64,000 nt of DNA from contig CAKTUZ010000002.1 of the NCBI GenBank assembly GCA_934621605.1, positions 1 to 64,000 of the forward strand. The letters are read 5' to 3'. How positions within the stretch are numbered: position 1 is the first letter of the stretch; each line of letters opens with the position of its first letter. Both the position numbers and the translations under genes were made by a program. The DNA comes from an uncultured bacterium (lineage in GTDB: Bacteria; Vulcanimicrobiota; Xenobia; Xenobiales; Xenobiaceae). The notes under the pieces are model-generated. The model did no database searches, was not told where the DNA came from, and was given only the letters and a program-made list of their open reading frames with translations. Below are positions 35,882 through 44,060 of this stretch, one piece after another.

Positions 35882-36328
35882 TTAAGCTTTTTCTACTTTG
35901 ATCTTCAAATTGGCTTTCACTTTGGGGTGAAGCTTAATCGATAAGGTAAACTCACCCAGTTTGCGAATAGGCTCATCCAATTTTATGGACTTTTTATCAA
36001 CAGTTTCGCTAAACTGAGCAGCTACAGCCTCAGCCACATCCTGAGCGGTGATGGAACCAAAAAGCTTATCTTGAGCACCACAATTGGCTTTTATCACCAA
36101 AGGTTTGGCTTGAAGGCGTTCAGCCTGAGCCTGAGCCGCCTCTTGTTCACGCTTTTCTTGAGCTTGACGATCCTTTTTTTCTTTTTCGGCTGCACGCAAA
36201 CGTCCCTCGGAGGCTACTTCAGCGAAGCCGCGAGCCACTAAGAAATTGCGACCGTAACCGTCGGATACGTTGTGCAATTCACCTTTTTTGCCAACTTTAG
36301 GCACATCTTTAAGCAATATAACCTGCAT
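35882..36328 (-). CDS. rplI: 50S ribosomal protein L9
   Basis: A 148-residue protein, the usual L9 length. The N-terminal rRNA-binding domain (MQVILLKDVPKVGKKGELHNV, DGYGRNFLVARGFA) is joined by a long charged helix (RLRAAEKEKKDRQAQEKR) to the C-terminal domain (LFGSITAQDVAEAV ... KLGEFTLSIKLHP). The ATG at 36328 has GGAGG upstream; the frame extends to 36391 without support. It lies between rpsR and dnaB, with its own possible promoter since a terminator follows rpsR. Confidence 0.97.
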   Translation of the reverse strand: MQVILLKDVPKVGKKGELHNVSDGYGRNFLVARGFAEVASEGRLRAAEKEKKDRQAQEKREQEAAQAQAERLQAKPLVIKANCGAQDKLFGSITAQDVAEAVAAQFSETVDKKSIKLDEPIRKLGEFTLSIKLHPKVKANLKIKVEKA

Positions 36329-36478
36329 TGCGATAACCTCCAACTGTTTTAAACATTGTTCATAGTTCTTACTAACTATAAAATTTTCCAACAGACGCTA
36401 TATTTCTACCTTTAGGCTGGATAACATGCGACAAAGCCAATACTTCCGGACTTAATTTCCCGCCTGTCTCCTTGTACA

Positions 36479-36527
36479 CAAAAAAAACGACCTCCCCAAC
36501 TACCTGCAACAGATAACAAGGGAAGCC
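36479..36527 (-). terminator. intrinsic terminator after rpsR
   Basis: On the minus strand CGGCTTCCC pairs with GGGAGGTCG (two G-U pairs) across a loop of about 23 nt, followed by a run of eight T. It ends the rpsF-ssb-rpsR transcript 30 bp after the rpsR stop. Confidence 0.65.
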
Positions 36528-36553
36528 GCCTTTCGGTGAGCATAAATATCAGC

Positions 36554-36787
36554 TTATACGGTGTAGGGCAACAAAGCGATATAACGAGCTCTCTTCACAG
36601 CGGAAGTGACCATACGCTGGTGACGGGCGCAAGTACCAGAAATGCGGCGGGGTAAAATCTTACCGCGCTCACTGGTATACTTACGCAAAGTGGCAACTTC
36701 CTTATAATCGATCTCTTCAATTTTGTTAGCGCAGAAATGACAAACCTTCCTGCGAGGCCTACGGCCTCGACGCTCTCCACGAGCCAT
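36554..36787 (-). CDS. rpsR: 30S ribosomal protein S18
   Basis: A 77-residue protein. The sequence has the conserved S18 core YKEVATLRKYTSERGKILPRRISGTC and ends ALLPYTV. The CHFC pair near residue 16 and a later Cys match the zinc-binding (C+) form of S18, which suggests that zinc is not limiting for this organism. It forms a heterodimer with S6 on the 30S platform. It follows ssb by 57 bp. Confidence 0.98.
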   Translation of the reverse strand: MARGERRGRRPRRKVCHFCANKIEEIDYKEVATLRKYTSERGKILPRRISGTCARHQRMVTSAVKRARYIALLPYTV

Positions 36788-36844
36788 ATTGAACCTCCGA
36801 ACTTAAATAGAACCCATATGGGGCTAAAAATATATCAACTACAC

Positions 36845-37288
36845 CTAGAAGGGGACATCCATATCACTGCCGCCATCCAAATCATCTTCCATATCATCAG
36901 CTATGGGATCGGGAGCAGCGGAACGGGAGTAAGACTGAGAACCTCCGACAGCACCACCCTGTACATCGGACTTACTTCCCAAAGCTTGAACATCATCAGC
37001 CACAACATTGACAAAAGTTCTGTAGCTACCGTCGGGCTGTTGCTGACTATCGATTTGTAATCTTCCTTCTACAGCAACCTGACGTCCCTTGCGCAAGTAA
37101 TTAGCGCAGAAACTAGCCGTATAATCCCAAGTGACAACGGGAATAAAATCGGCACTCTTTTCCGCATTCTTACTGCGACGATCTACAGCCACAGTAAAAG
37201 TAGTCCTCTGCTTGCCCGAAGTAGTAGTTTTACTCTCCGGATCACGAGTGAGACGACCTATAAGAATAACTCTATTGAGTACTGACAT
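36845..37288 (-). CDS. ssb: single-stranded DNA-binding protein
   Basis: A 147-residue SSB. The OB-fold is at residues 1-108 (MSVLNRVILIGRLTRDPE, TTSGKQRTTFTVAVDR, YLRKGRQVAVEGRLQ). A Gly/Ser-rich linker leads to the acidic tail ending DMDVPF, the docking site for replication and repair partners. It sits between rpsF and rpsR, the standard arrangement. AGGAGG is upstream of the ATG. Confidence 0.97.
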   Translation of the reverse strand: MSVLNRVILIGRLTRDPESKTTTSGKQRTTFTVAVDRRSKNAEKSADFIPVVTWDYTASFCANYLRKGRQVAVEGRLQIDSQQQPDGSYRTFVNVVADDVQALGSKSDVQGGAVGGSQSYSRSAAPDPIADDMEDDLDGGSDMDVPF

Positions 37289-37359
37289 CTCGGACTACCC
37301 TCCTAAAAACTTTTATTTCAAAGTAGCCAAACGGCTTGAACCTTCTAAGCAAAGAAATA

Positions 37360-37644
37360 CTAGTTGACGCTCACTACCATGCAACGCAATACTTCATCGC
37401 TATTTTTCATAACACGACGAAGTTCATCGGCAACAGCGCTCTCAGAGTCGAAACGCATGGTAACATAGTAGCCTTCGGCTTTATTATTCACTTCGTAAGC
37501 AAAACGGCGTTTGCCCCAATTATTGACGTTGACGACCTGACCGCCCTCGTTTACTACCTGGTTCTGATACTGTTCAACCTTGGCAGCGACAGTTTCCTCA
37601 CTGAAATCAGGAGTGAGGATGTAAGTAATTTCGTATTTGCGCAC
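37360..37644 (-). CDS. rpsF: 30S ribosomal protein S6
   Basis: A 94-residue S6 (MRKYEITYILTPDFSEE, NNWGKRRFAYEVNNKAEGYYV, DEVLRCMVV). It uses a GTG start with GGAGG eight bases before. It is the first gene of the rpsF-ssb-rpsR unit and has a leader of about 200 nt. In many bacteria the S6:S18 dimer binds such leaders to control the operon. Confidence 0.97.
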   Translation of the reverse strand: MRKYEITYILTPDFSEETVAAKVEQYQNQVVNEGGQVVNVNNWGKRRFAYEVNNKAEGYYVTMRFDSESAVADELRRVMKNSDEVLRCMVVSVN

Positions 37645-37847
37645 AGCGCAAACCTCCTTCCTTCGGCCTTTCAGGCCCGCATCATAAGCGCGACTCCATC
37701 CTTACCGCGAAGACGCCACCTCTGCCGCTTTCCAGCTTTAATCGTATCGTTATATACTTACCAGAAACGGACAGATATACGGGCAGGAAGAGCTCCCTGG
37801 CTATAGTCAAGCCGGAAGCAACGCTCATACAGAGCTGCACGGCGGCC
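37645..37847 (-). promoter_or_regulatory. rpsF 5' leader, candidate S6:S18 autoregulatory RNA
   Basis: About 200 nt without a supported gene between the rpsF promoter and start codon. Close to the ribosome site a hairpin GGCCT-GAA-AGGCC is followed by GAAGGAAGGAGG. The length and place suit an S6:S18-binding leader, but I could not confirm the conserved CCG bulge structure. A 64-codon reading frame that starts at 37876, upstream of the predicted transcription start, and crosses this stretch has no ribosome site and is not called. Confidence 0.35.
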
Positions 37848-37876
37848 ATTATAGCAAAAAAATGGCACCGGTGCAA
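37848..37876 (-). promoter_or_regulatory. rpsF operon promoter
   Basis: On the minus strand TTGCAC (37876-37871) is separated by 17 bp from a perfect TATAAT (37853-37848). The -35 region overlaps a 10-bp palindrome GCACCGGTGC (37865-37874) that could be a protein-binding site. Confidence 0.75.
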
Positions 37877-37888
37877 GATGTAAGGCAG

Positions 37889-37922
37889 AAAAAAAGCACC
37901 TTGTCACAACTGACAAAATGCC
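37889..37922 (-). terminator. intrinsic terminator of the 37947-39035 membrane protein gene
   Basis: On the minus strand GCATTTTGTCA pairs with TGACAAGGTGC (two G-U pairs) around GTTG and is followed by TTTTTTT. It separates the membrane protein gene from the rpsF promoter. Confidence 0.85.
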
Positions 37923-37946
37923 GATTTTTTGGGAGAGACTCTTTCT

Positions 37947-39035
37947 CTAGGAAAATATAGTGGGCATTTGGAAGCGCATCCAATAGAGCAACCAAGTCCA
38001 AAAGGCCACGCAAATAGAAGTCCAAATGGTATTTTTAAGGATCCAAGTAATCTGAACGACAGCTTCGGATTGGTCTTCAGAAGTACGCCTCTTTTCACGC
38101 TCTACTTCCTGGCGATATTCGGCATAATATGACGAAGGGCACAAATAAGTAGAAAAAAGTGTCATTATAAAGGCAGCTCCGCCTATCCACATACCGACTT
38201 TTTCATAAGATAAATCATTATTGGATAAAGCAATCAAGGCAGCGACCACAAAAACTAAAAACTGAGCAGTGCCCTTAGGCATAAAAACATCGAAACGCGG
38301 CCCCAAAATAATGCTGTTCATTACTCTGGTAATCGATTCCGGCAAAGTTGGATTAGCATTTTCATCCCAAGCTACCGGCTGTTGCTCCTCTCCTACAAAC
38401 TTTAAAAAGCAGAGAGGCGGACGCTCATTACTTTCGTTGGGGCGTCCAGAAACTTGTTTAAAGAATTCATAGTCGACGCCAATAAGACGAATTATGCAAT
38501 TACGCAAAACCCACAATTCCACATTGGCTAACAAAAGAGAACATAGAAAGAAAAAAACGCCGACAATTAAAATTTTGGAAGGTTGCAGCAAAAAAGCCGC
38601 AATAGCAAAGAATAGGATAAAAACACCTATTAAAGGTAAGTCTTTGGGATCTTCGTAAGCAATCTTTACATGATTGGTAAAAACGACAATTGCCAAAATA
38701 AAAGAAACTGCCGCAAAGCCCCAACAAACAAAATTCTCCCGAAAGAAAGCTTGTGCAAATTCATAAGCTCCGTAAGTACCTATCACCAAAGCAATAATAA
38801 GCAAAGCTATGCGCAAGGGGCCGTAAGGAGCTAATTTCTGCTTAACCTCCGGATAAGCCTTACCAAATATTTCCTGCTGAATGGAGGGAGCGGCTTCAAA
38901 CAGCTCGTGAAACCAACGCAAATCAGCTCTGACTTCAATAAGTCCGGCTTTGCAATTTTTCACCATACGAGGCCAAAGTTTTTTGGAATAACTTTGCCAC
39001 ACCCTTTCTCTACCTTTGAAACCACTCTTGGCCAT
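37947..39035 (-). CDS. polytopic membrane protein of unknown function
   Basis: A 362-residue protein. After a basic cytoplasmic N-terminus of about 70 residues there are about five helices between residues 74 and 205 (LRIALLIIALVIGTYGAY, CWGFAAVSFILAIVVF, LPLIGVFILFFAIAAFLL, ILIVGVFFFLCSLLLA), a soluble loop of about 75 residues, then three more helices. The loop contains GRPNESNERPPLCFLKFVGEE. I do not recognise the family. It is followed by a strong terminator and preceded by selD with a 20-bp gap on the same strand, so it could be co-transcribed with selD. Confidence 0.6.
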   Translation of the reverse strand: MAKSGFKGRERVWQSYSKKLWPRMVKNCKAGLIEVRADLRWFHELFEAAPSIQQEIFGKAYPEVKQKLAPYGPLRIALLIIALVIGTYGAYEFAQAFFRENFVCWGFAAVSFILAIVVFTNHVKIAYEDPKDLPLIGVFILFFAIAAFLLQPSKILIVGVFFFLCSLLLANVELWVLRNCIIRLIGVDYEFFKQVSGRPNESNERPPLCFLKFVGEEQQPVAWDENANPTLPESITRVMNSIILGPRFDVFMPKGTAQFLVFVVAALIALSNNDLSYEKVGMWIGGAAFIMTLFSTYLCPSSYYAEYRQEVEREKRRTSEDQSEAVVQITWILKNTIWTSICVAFWTWLLYWMRFQMPTIFS

Positions 39036-39055
39036 AGCAACTCCGTTGTTTATTT

Positions 39056-40120
39056 TTATACTACGCGCAAGAAAACAGACTCATCTGCCTTCTTTGCTTT
39101 GACTCGGCCTATTACAGCCGGAGCACCCAAAAACTCAGGCAGAAGTTTCATAAGCTCAGGCACTTTTTCCTCCGCTACCGCAATTAAAAGACCGCCGGAA
39201 GTTTGAGCGTCGGCCATTAAACCAAGCACAGGTTCAGCCACATCTCCCACTACTTGCAAATAAGGTTTAACATAGTTGAAATTGGCTACCGAACCTCCGG
39301 GCACATTCCCTCTGAGGTAAGCGCCTAAAGCACCGGGCAATAGAGGCACAGCTTCGGCCTCAAATTCAAAAACCGTATGTGAAGCTCTGGCCATTTCCAG
39401 ACTATGTCCAAGTAAACCGTATCCGGTAACATCGGTGCCTGCTTTGGCTCCTACAGTTACCATAGCCTGAGACGCTTCCTTATTGAGCATTTCCATAGAG
39501 CCCATTACCCACTTCAATTCATCTGGTGTAATATCCCTAAACTTGTGAGCAGTGTTCAAAACCCCAGTTCCCAACGGCTTGGTTAAAACCAAAATATCAC
39601 CGGGACGAGCGCCATCTTTGCGCACCATCTTATCAGGATCGATTAAGCCCGTGACGGCCAGACCGAATTTTGGCTCGGAATCCTCCACCGTATGACCACC
39701 GGCCATAACGGCCCCTGCCTCCAATACTTTTTCCAAACCGCCCTTAAGAATAAGGCTGAGCATTTCTATACCCATAGTTTTCATATGGAAACAAGCCACA
39801 TTCATAGCCGTAAAAGGAGTACCACCCATAGCATAAACGTCAGAAAGTGCATTGGCAGCGGCAATACGTCCAAAATGCAACGGGTCGTCAACTACCGGAG
39901 TAAAAAAGTCAATAGTCTGCACCAACGCTTGATGTTCGTTAAGTTTTACCACCACGGCATCATCGCCACTACTCTGACCCGCCAAAGCCCTACTGTCTAA
40001 AGGGTAATTAACTTTTTTGAGCAACTTTTCCAAATCTTTGGCTTTTATTTTAGCCGCGCAGCCGGCGCAAGAACACATTTGCGTAAGCTTCATTTCTATT
40101 TGTTTAGCATTATTTTCCAT
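39056..40120 (-). CDS. selD: selenide, water dikinase (Cys form)
   Basis: A 354-residue enzyme that makes selenophosphate from selenide and ATP, the Se donor for selenocysteine and 2-selenouridine. The catalytic loop SCAGCAAKI carries Cys21 in the Sec/Cys position and Lys24 as the ATP-site lysine. Later parts (SGDDAVVV, TIDFFTPVVDDP, FGRIAAANALSDVYAMGG, AGGHTVEDSEPKFGLAVTG, VTGYGLLGHSLEMA, DAQTSGGLLIAV) are complete. No selA, selB, selC or ybbB is in the window. A YedF-like gene is 5 kb away. A membrane protein gene follows by 20 bp. Confidence 0.96.
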   Translation of the reverse strand: MENNAKQIEMKLTQMCSCAGCAAKIKAKDLEKLLKKVNYPLDSRALAGQSSGDDAVVVKLNEHQALVQTIDFFTPVVDDPLHFGRIAAANALSDVYAMGGTPFTAMNVACFHMKTMGIEMLSLILKGGLEKVLEAGAVMAGGHTVEDSEPKFGLAVTGLIDPDKMVRKDGARPGDILVLTKPLGTGVLNTAHKFRDITPDELKWVMGSMEMLNKEASQAMVTVGAKAGTDVTGYGLLGHSLEMARASHTVFEFEAEAVPLLPGALGAYLRGNVPGGSVANFNYVKPYLQVVGDVAEPVLGLMADAQTSGGLLIAVAEEKVPELMKLLPEFLGAPAVIGRVKAKKADESVFLRVV

Positions 40121-40248
40121 AATAGGCCTACCTTCTCCAATACGTTATATAAACACACATATAACGGCGACACTTTTGCCGACAGCTGAGTTTTACCTAC
40201 CTGAGCTTACTCGAAGGTCTAGTCTTTGTTTTTTTATGTGAATACTGA

Positions 40249-41556
40249 TCAGAATGCTAAACTATAGCGCATATAAAGTCCCTGACTGCTAACTTTAGGC
40301 CCTTCGGTGGGCATTTTCCACTCATAATTAACCATCAAACGTCTCTCTTTTTGGCGACTGAAATAGTAATTTACTCCCACTACATAACGCATAGCGCCAT
40401 TAACGTCATCGTCAAAAAGATCTTGGTTGCAAATATCCAAATTAGGATCGTACCAATCAATAAAACCGACTAAATCTACATTTTTATTAACTGTATAGGC
40501 AGAGCCGACATACCATCCCAAAGCTCGACTGTTAACTTCATCGAGACCATTATATCCGTTGCTGTAGATAGCTTCCGAATCCAAGCGCAAATTATGGGTC
40601 TTCAGCTGATAATCGATACCAAAACGCTGAATAGGCAAAGAATGAGACTCTGACAAACTATGCTGACCGACTAAAACCGAAGCGCCCAAAGTTGAATGTT
40701 TAGAGAGACGCTTTATGCCTCGCACAAAGATATCGTTATCGGCACTAGCAAAACGATGTTCGTTGTGATCATTCATAATGCCAAGCATAAGTTGATCGCC
40801 TTTTTTGTTAGCAAATTCAAAGCTAGCTCCCCAAGCGCGACCAAGATACAGCGAATCGGTTACGGCACTGGCATTACAGGTCATATATTTACTGCTAGAC
40901 TGCGATTTTTCTATGCCAAAGCGAGTTTTAAAACGGCCAACAGTAACTTTTTGACTCTTCCCCAAGGGTACGTTAGCATAGCAATCAAGCAACTCGACCT
41001 TTTTTTTATCAAAACGATAGCGGGCCTTGGTATAGAACTTAAAATCGTCTTGTAAGTATTGCGCATTAAGTTCAAATTGAGGCAATAACTTATCGGTTTC
41101 ATACATCAATGTATCACAACCACTAGTATCATTATCTACGATGGTAGGATGCTTGTCGTTAGAATATTCTAATTCTAATTTACCACCAATTTTCCAACGC
41201 CCTTGGGATGACGGTAAAGACAATTCCGAAGCAACTTTGTCCGAATTCAGACTGTCAAGATTTCCCTTTGATTCAGGCAATTCAATTGTAATGGAGCAAT
41301 CTTCTTCGGCTATATTGTTGTTGTCTCCGACTGTTACCACTTGGTTATCAGCTCTCAAAAAATCTGGATCACCAACTTCATGAATTTCAGGTACATTTCT
41401 GCCGTCATCCAAGGAGGCAGCGGCTATGTCTGAAGGCTCTGCAGCCCAAACCGGAACAACCTGACACAGAGCCCCTGCAGTTAATAGAAGCGTTGTTGTG
41501 ATAAAACGTGAAACCATAACCGGCCTACTTTTTCTTAGAGATTTTTTTACCTGCAT
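40249..41556 (-). CDS. outer membrane beta-barrel porin (phosphate-selective porin-like)
   Basis: A 435-residue exported protein. A long signal peptide (FITTTLLLTAGALCQVVPVWAAE) is followed by an acidic, low-complexity segment of about 100 residues, then a barrel of alternating strands from about residue 115 (GRWKIGGKLELEYSND ... FKFYTKARYRFDKKK ... KVTVGRFKTRFGIEKSQ ... LYLGRAWGASFEFANKKGDQLMLGIMN). The final strand ends with Phe (YMRYSLAF), the usual signature recognised by the BAM complex. The GRFKTRFGIE segment resembles OprP/OprO-type porins. Substrate is not predictable. It indicates an outer membrane. Confidence 0.82.
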   Translation of the reverse strand: MQVKKSLRKSRPVMVSRFITTTLLLTAGALCQVVPVWAAEPSDIAAASLDDGRNVPEIHEVGDPDFLRADNQVVTVGDNNNIAEEDCSITIELPESKGNLDSLNSDKVASELSLPSSQGRWKIGGKLELEYSNDKHPTIVDNDTSGCDTLMYETDKLLPQFELNAQYLQDDFKFYTKARYRFDKKKVELLDCYANVPLGKSQKVTVGRFKTRFGIEKSQSSSKYMTCNASAVTDSLYLGRAWGASFEFANKKGDQLMLGIMNDHNEHRFASADNDIFVRGIKRLSKHSTLGASVLVGQHSLSESHSLPIQRFGIDYQLKTHNLRLDSEAIYSNGYNGLDEVNSRALGWYVGSAYTVNKNVDLVGFIDWYDPNLDICNQDLFDDDVNGAMRYVVGVNYYFSRQKERRLMVNYEWKMPTEGPKVSSQGLYMRYSLAF

Positions 41557-41617
41557 AATTAAACAAGCTAAAACAGTATTAGTACAACACTATAAACATA
41601 TTTTGCAAGGGTGAACA

Positions 41618-42904
41618 GTGTATAAACTCGAAGTGCGGCAGACTATGACAAATACTTTTCCTGTAACAGAATTGCGCTGTTCTATTTGCCAGCGCAGCTA
41701 TAGCCCCGACACTTTCCGTTATACTTGCGAAGATTGTGGCAATGACGGAATTTTAGAAGTTTTGTACAACTACGAACAAGCAGCCGAAGAACTACAACCA
41801 GAACAACTCAAAAATTGTTCTTTGCCAGGTTTGGCCCGTTGGGCTCCCGTGCTGCCTCTGCATAGTGCGGAAAATCTTCCTCCTCTGCGCGTAGGTCAAA
41901 CTCCCTTCTACAGTGCCAAACGTTTGGGCAAAGTGTTGGGCTACGAAAACCTCTTTATTAAAGACGACGGACAAAACCCCACCGGTTCACTGAAAGACCG
42001 TGCTAGCGCCGTTTGCGCCGCTTCCGCCAAAGAGATGGGCTTAGATCTTATCACAGCCGCTTCTACCGGCAACGCCGCCTCTTCCCTTTCAGGAATGTGT
42101 GCTTCTATGGGCTTGAAAACTATTATATTCGTTCCTGAAAGAGCTCCTAAAGCCAAAGTAGCTCAATTGCTTATGTTCGGTGCAACTGTTTTATCCGTAC
42201 GCGGCACCTATGACGATGCTTTCGAGCTTTCTCTGCAAGCTACTAAAGATTTCGGCTGGTACAATCGCAACACCGGCTTTAACCCTTATTTATTAGAGGG
42301 TAAAAAGACAGCGGCTCTGGAAATTTGGGAGAATTGTGGCTACCAAGCTCCCGACTACGTAGCTGTATCTGTGGGCGACGGTTGCATTATCGGCGGTGTC
42401 GGCAAGGGCTTCTTAGACCTTAAACGCATGGGCCTTATCGACAAATTACCTAAACTCATCGGCGTTCAGGCCCGTGGTTCTTCGGTTTTAGCTAAAGCTT
42501 TCGCCAACGGCGACAAAGTAGTGGCTGAGCCCGATGCTGACACTTACGCCGACTCTATCAGCGTAGGTATGCCCAGAGCCGCTTCTTTGGCTTTGCGCGG
42601 CGTCCACCAGTCCGGCGGCCAGTTCATTGTAGTCGAAGATGATGAGATAAAAGAAGGCCAAGCCCTCCTGGCTGCTAATGCTGGCGTCTTTGCTGAGCCA
42701 GCCGGTGCCACTCCCATCGCCGGTCTCATAAAAGCCCGTAAGAGCAACTTGATTCCTTCCGACGCTAAAGTTGTTGCTTTAGTTACCGGCAACGGCCTTA
42801 AAGACATTGACGGCGCTATGAAAGCTTTACACACTTCAGCCATTTCTATTGACCGCAATCCTGCCGAACTTAAAAATACTCTGCATAAAATTTTGGGGAT
42901 ATAG
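41618..42904 (+). CDS. thrC: threonine synthase
   Basis: A 428-residue PLP enzyme that converts O-phosphohomoserine to threonine. An N-terminal zinc-ribbon-like segment (RCSICQRSY ... YTCEDCGNDG) precedes the fold-type II core: GQTPFYSAKRLG, KDDGQNPTGSLKDRAS with the PLP lysine, AASTGNAASSLSGMCASMG and the glycine loop VSVGDGCIIGGVGKGF. It belongs to the class with an N-terminal cysteine motif, found in archaea and several bacteria. GTG 41618 is chosen because AAGGG is upstream; ATG 41645 is an alternative. Divergent from the porin gene by 61 bp. A terminator follows. Confidence 0.94.
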   Translation: MYKLEVRQTMTNTFPVTELRCSICQRSYSPDTFRYTCEDCGNDGILEVLYNYEQAAEELQPEQLKNCSLPGLARWAPVLPLHSAENLPPLRVGQTPFYSAKRLGKVLGYENLFIKDDGQNPTGSLKDRASAVCAASAKEMGLDLITAASTGNAASSLSGMCASMGLKTIIFVPERAPKAKVAQLLMFGATVLSVRGTYDDAFELSLQATKDFGWYNRNTGFNPYLLEGKKTAALEIWENCGYQAPDYVAVSVGDGCIIGGVGKGFLDLKRMGLIDKLPKLIGVQARGSSVLAKAFANGDKVVAEPDADTYADSISVGMPRAASLALRGVHQSGGQFIVVEDDEIKEGQALLAANAGVFAEPAGATPIAGLIKARKSNLIPSDAKVVALVTGNGLKDIDGAMKALHTSAISIDRNPAELKNTLHKILGI

Positions 42905-42933
42905 TTCTACAGAGCTTTTGTCCAAGTAAATTG

Positions 42934-42979
42934 AGCCTTTGATGATTCTGTTTTTACAGTTTATTCAAAGGCTTTTTCT
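42934..42979 (+). terminator. intrinsic terminator of thrC
   Basis: AGCCTTTGA pairs with TCAAAGGCT, with an inner CTG/CAG hairpin in the loop, followed by TTTTTCTC. It lies 30 bp after the stop. Confidence 0.85.
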
Positions 42980-42987
42980 CTTGACGA

Positions 42988-43065
42988 CATTGACATACTC
43001 CCCATGCTTGAAAGCAAGGGCTTTACGGCCCTCGTGGTAGAAGCAATGTTCCATAAGAAGCGGCT
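42988..43065 (-). mobile_element. IS200/IS605-like end remnant
   Basis: The sequence TTGACATACTCCCC (42990-43003) followed by a hairpin CCC-T-TGCT / AGCA-T-GGG (42999-43020) and a second stem GGGC/GCCC resembles the right end found after tnpB genes of IS200/IS605 elements, read on the minus strand as a hairpin leading to GGGGAGTATGTCAA. No transposase reading frame is present, so it would be a decayed end or a miniature derivative. The rest of the 347-bp gene-free stretch up to 43251 holds no gene that I can support; the start of the 43252 gene is at its right edge. Confidence 0.4.
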
Positions 43066-43251
43066 AATTGCCGAAATAGGTCGAGAAGGACAAAGGATAA
43101 AGCTGCAGAATAGGCGACGGATGTATGAATAGGGCATTATCCATTGCGGAGAGAACTTGTCCGTCCAAGTTGCATGGTGCGGAGCGAGTTTGCCAATATG
43201 CTAAAATCCCTCAGTTTTTTTCGTGAGAAGTAAGTCAAGAGGTAGACTAAA

Positions 43252-43845
43252 GTGTCAGCACAAACCAACCTGAACCTGAGCCGCGTCGCCGATCAGATCA
43301 ATGTTATTTTAACGCAAATTTTCCGCCAGTACGTTGCCCAGGGCAGCCCTACTAAATTAGGTGGCCTCAGATTTTTAGACGTGGAGAGTTCTAAGACCTT
43401 CGCTTTCGAAAAGACGGAAGTTTCCGAAGACGGAAAAGGCAATATTCTCCTCTTCTCCGCTCCTTATGCCAGTATTGACCAAGATAAAGAGCCCACCGAA
43501 GTAACCGATAAAAAAGTCGTTGAGGCCGATGTGGTGGAGCGTGTGAAAAAAGAAGTAAAACAGATTTTGAGCGTCGGCCCTCACGGAAATGATATTCAGT
43601 GCCTGATCGTTCGTCCTTCCAAAGACGCCGGTAAAAGCGACCGCTTCTTTATTGAAGTGGGCTATTATGTTCCCACTTCTGAGTGGCTTTCTGATGAAAA
43701 GGTCATTGCTTATGCCGAAGCTCATCGTTTAGACAATATGCGCGACGCTTTAGTGCGCATTTTGGAAGAAAAGATTCTTCCCATGGCCGACGGTATTATG
43801 CAATTCTTGATTCACAATTTGAGATCGATGAAGGCTGAAGCCTAA
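43252..43845 (+). CDS. conserved-looking protein of unknown function
   Basis: A 197-residue soluble protein with a GTG start and an AGAGGTAG ribosome site. It starts with a helix (LSRVADQINVILTQIFRQYVAQGSP), has a beta-rich middle (GGLRFLDVESSKTFAFEKTEV, GNILLFSAPYASID) and helices at the end (MADGIMQFLIHNLRSMKAE). A middle segment VKKEVKQILSVGPHGNDIQCLIVRPSK and FFIEVGYYVPTSEWLSDEK suggests a folded domain, not a shadow frame. No signal peptide or membrane helix. I do not recognise the family. It is preceded by an IS-like remnant and followed by a terminator, so it is monocistronic. Confidence 0.6.
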   Translation: MSAQTNLNLSRVADQINVILTQIFRQYVAQGSPTKLGGLRFLDVESSKTFAFEKTEVSEDGKGNILLFSAPYASIDQDKEPTEVTDKKVVEADVVERVKKEVKQILSVGPHGNDIQCLIVRPSKDAGKSDRFFIEVGYYVPTSEWLSDEKVIAYAEAHRLDNMRDALVRILEEKILPMADGIMQFLIHNLRSMKAEA

Positions 43846-43931
43846 GCCTCATCTTACTTTTGGGGGGAGAATATGTAAGACTTTGTATTTCGATATAAGA
43901 CGGTTCTCGCAGAAGCAGGCTCCCTGATCCA

Positions 43932-43959
43932 GATGCCAGTAGGTAGATGCCAATAGGTA
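43932..43959. repeat. two tandem 14-bp imperfect repeats
   Basis: GATGCCAGTAGGTA is followed directly by GATGCCAATAGGTA, one mismatch. They lie in a 215-bp gene-free stretch after the 43252-43845 gene, which also contains GGTGGAGTATGTATCAC, similar to the GGGGAGTATGTC end of the IS-like remnant upstream. Confidence 0.6.
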
Positions 43960-43998
43960 TTAGGTGGAGTATGTATCACAAGTACCGCAATAGAACCG

Positions 43999-44050
43999 GG
44001 CTCCCGATGCCACCCGTCAAAGGTCACTCGGAAGCCTGTTTTTATTTTAA
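43999..44050 (+). terminator. intrinsic terminator after the 43252-43845 gene
   Basis: GGCTCCCGA pairs with TCGGAAGCC (one mismatch or wobble) across a 20-nt loop and is followed by TGTTTTTATTTT. It is about 150 bp after the stop codon. Confidence 0.6.
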
Positions 44051-44060
44051 ACGAAGCGAC

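Noticed and set aside
36595..36780. Minus-strand frame inside rpsR
   Set aside because: It overlaps rpsR on the same strand in another frame; rpsR is certain.
37682..37876. 64-codon frame in the rpsF leader
   Set aside because: It lacks a ribosome site, begins upstream of the predicted transcription start, and has no domain pattern.
42905..43251. tnpB gene in the IS-like stretch
   Set aside because: No reading frame of useful length or zinc-finger pattern is present on either strand; only end-like sequence is seen.
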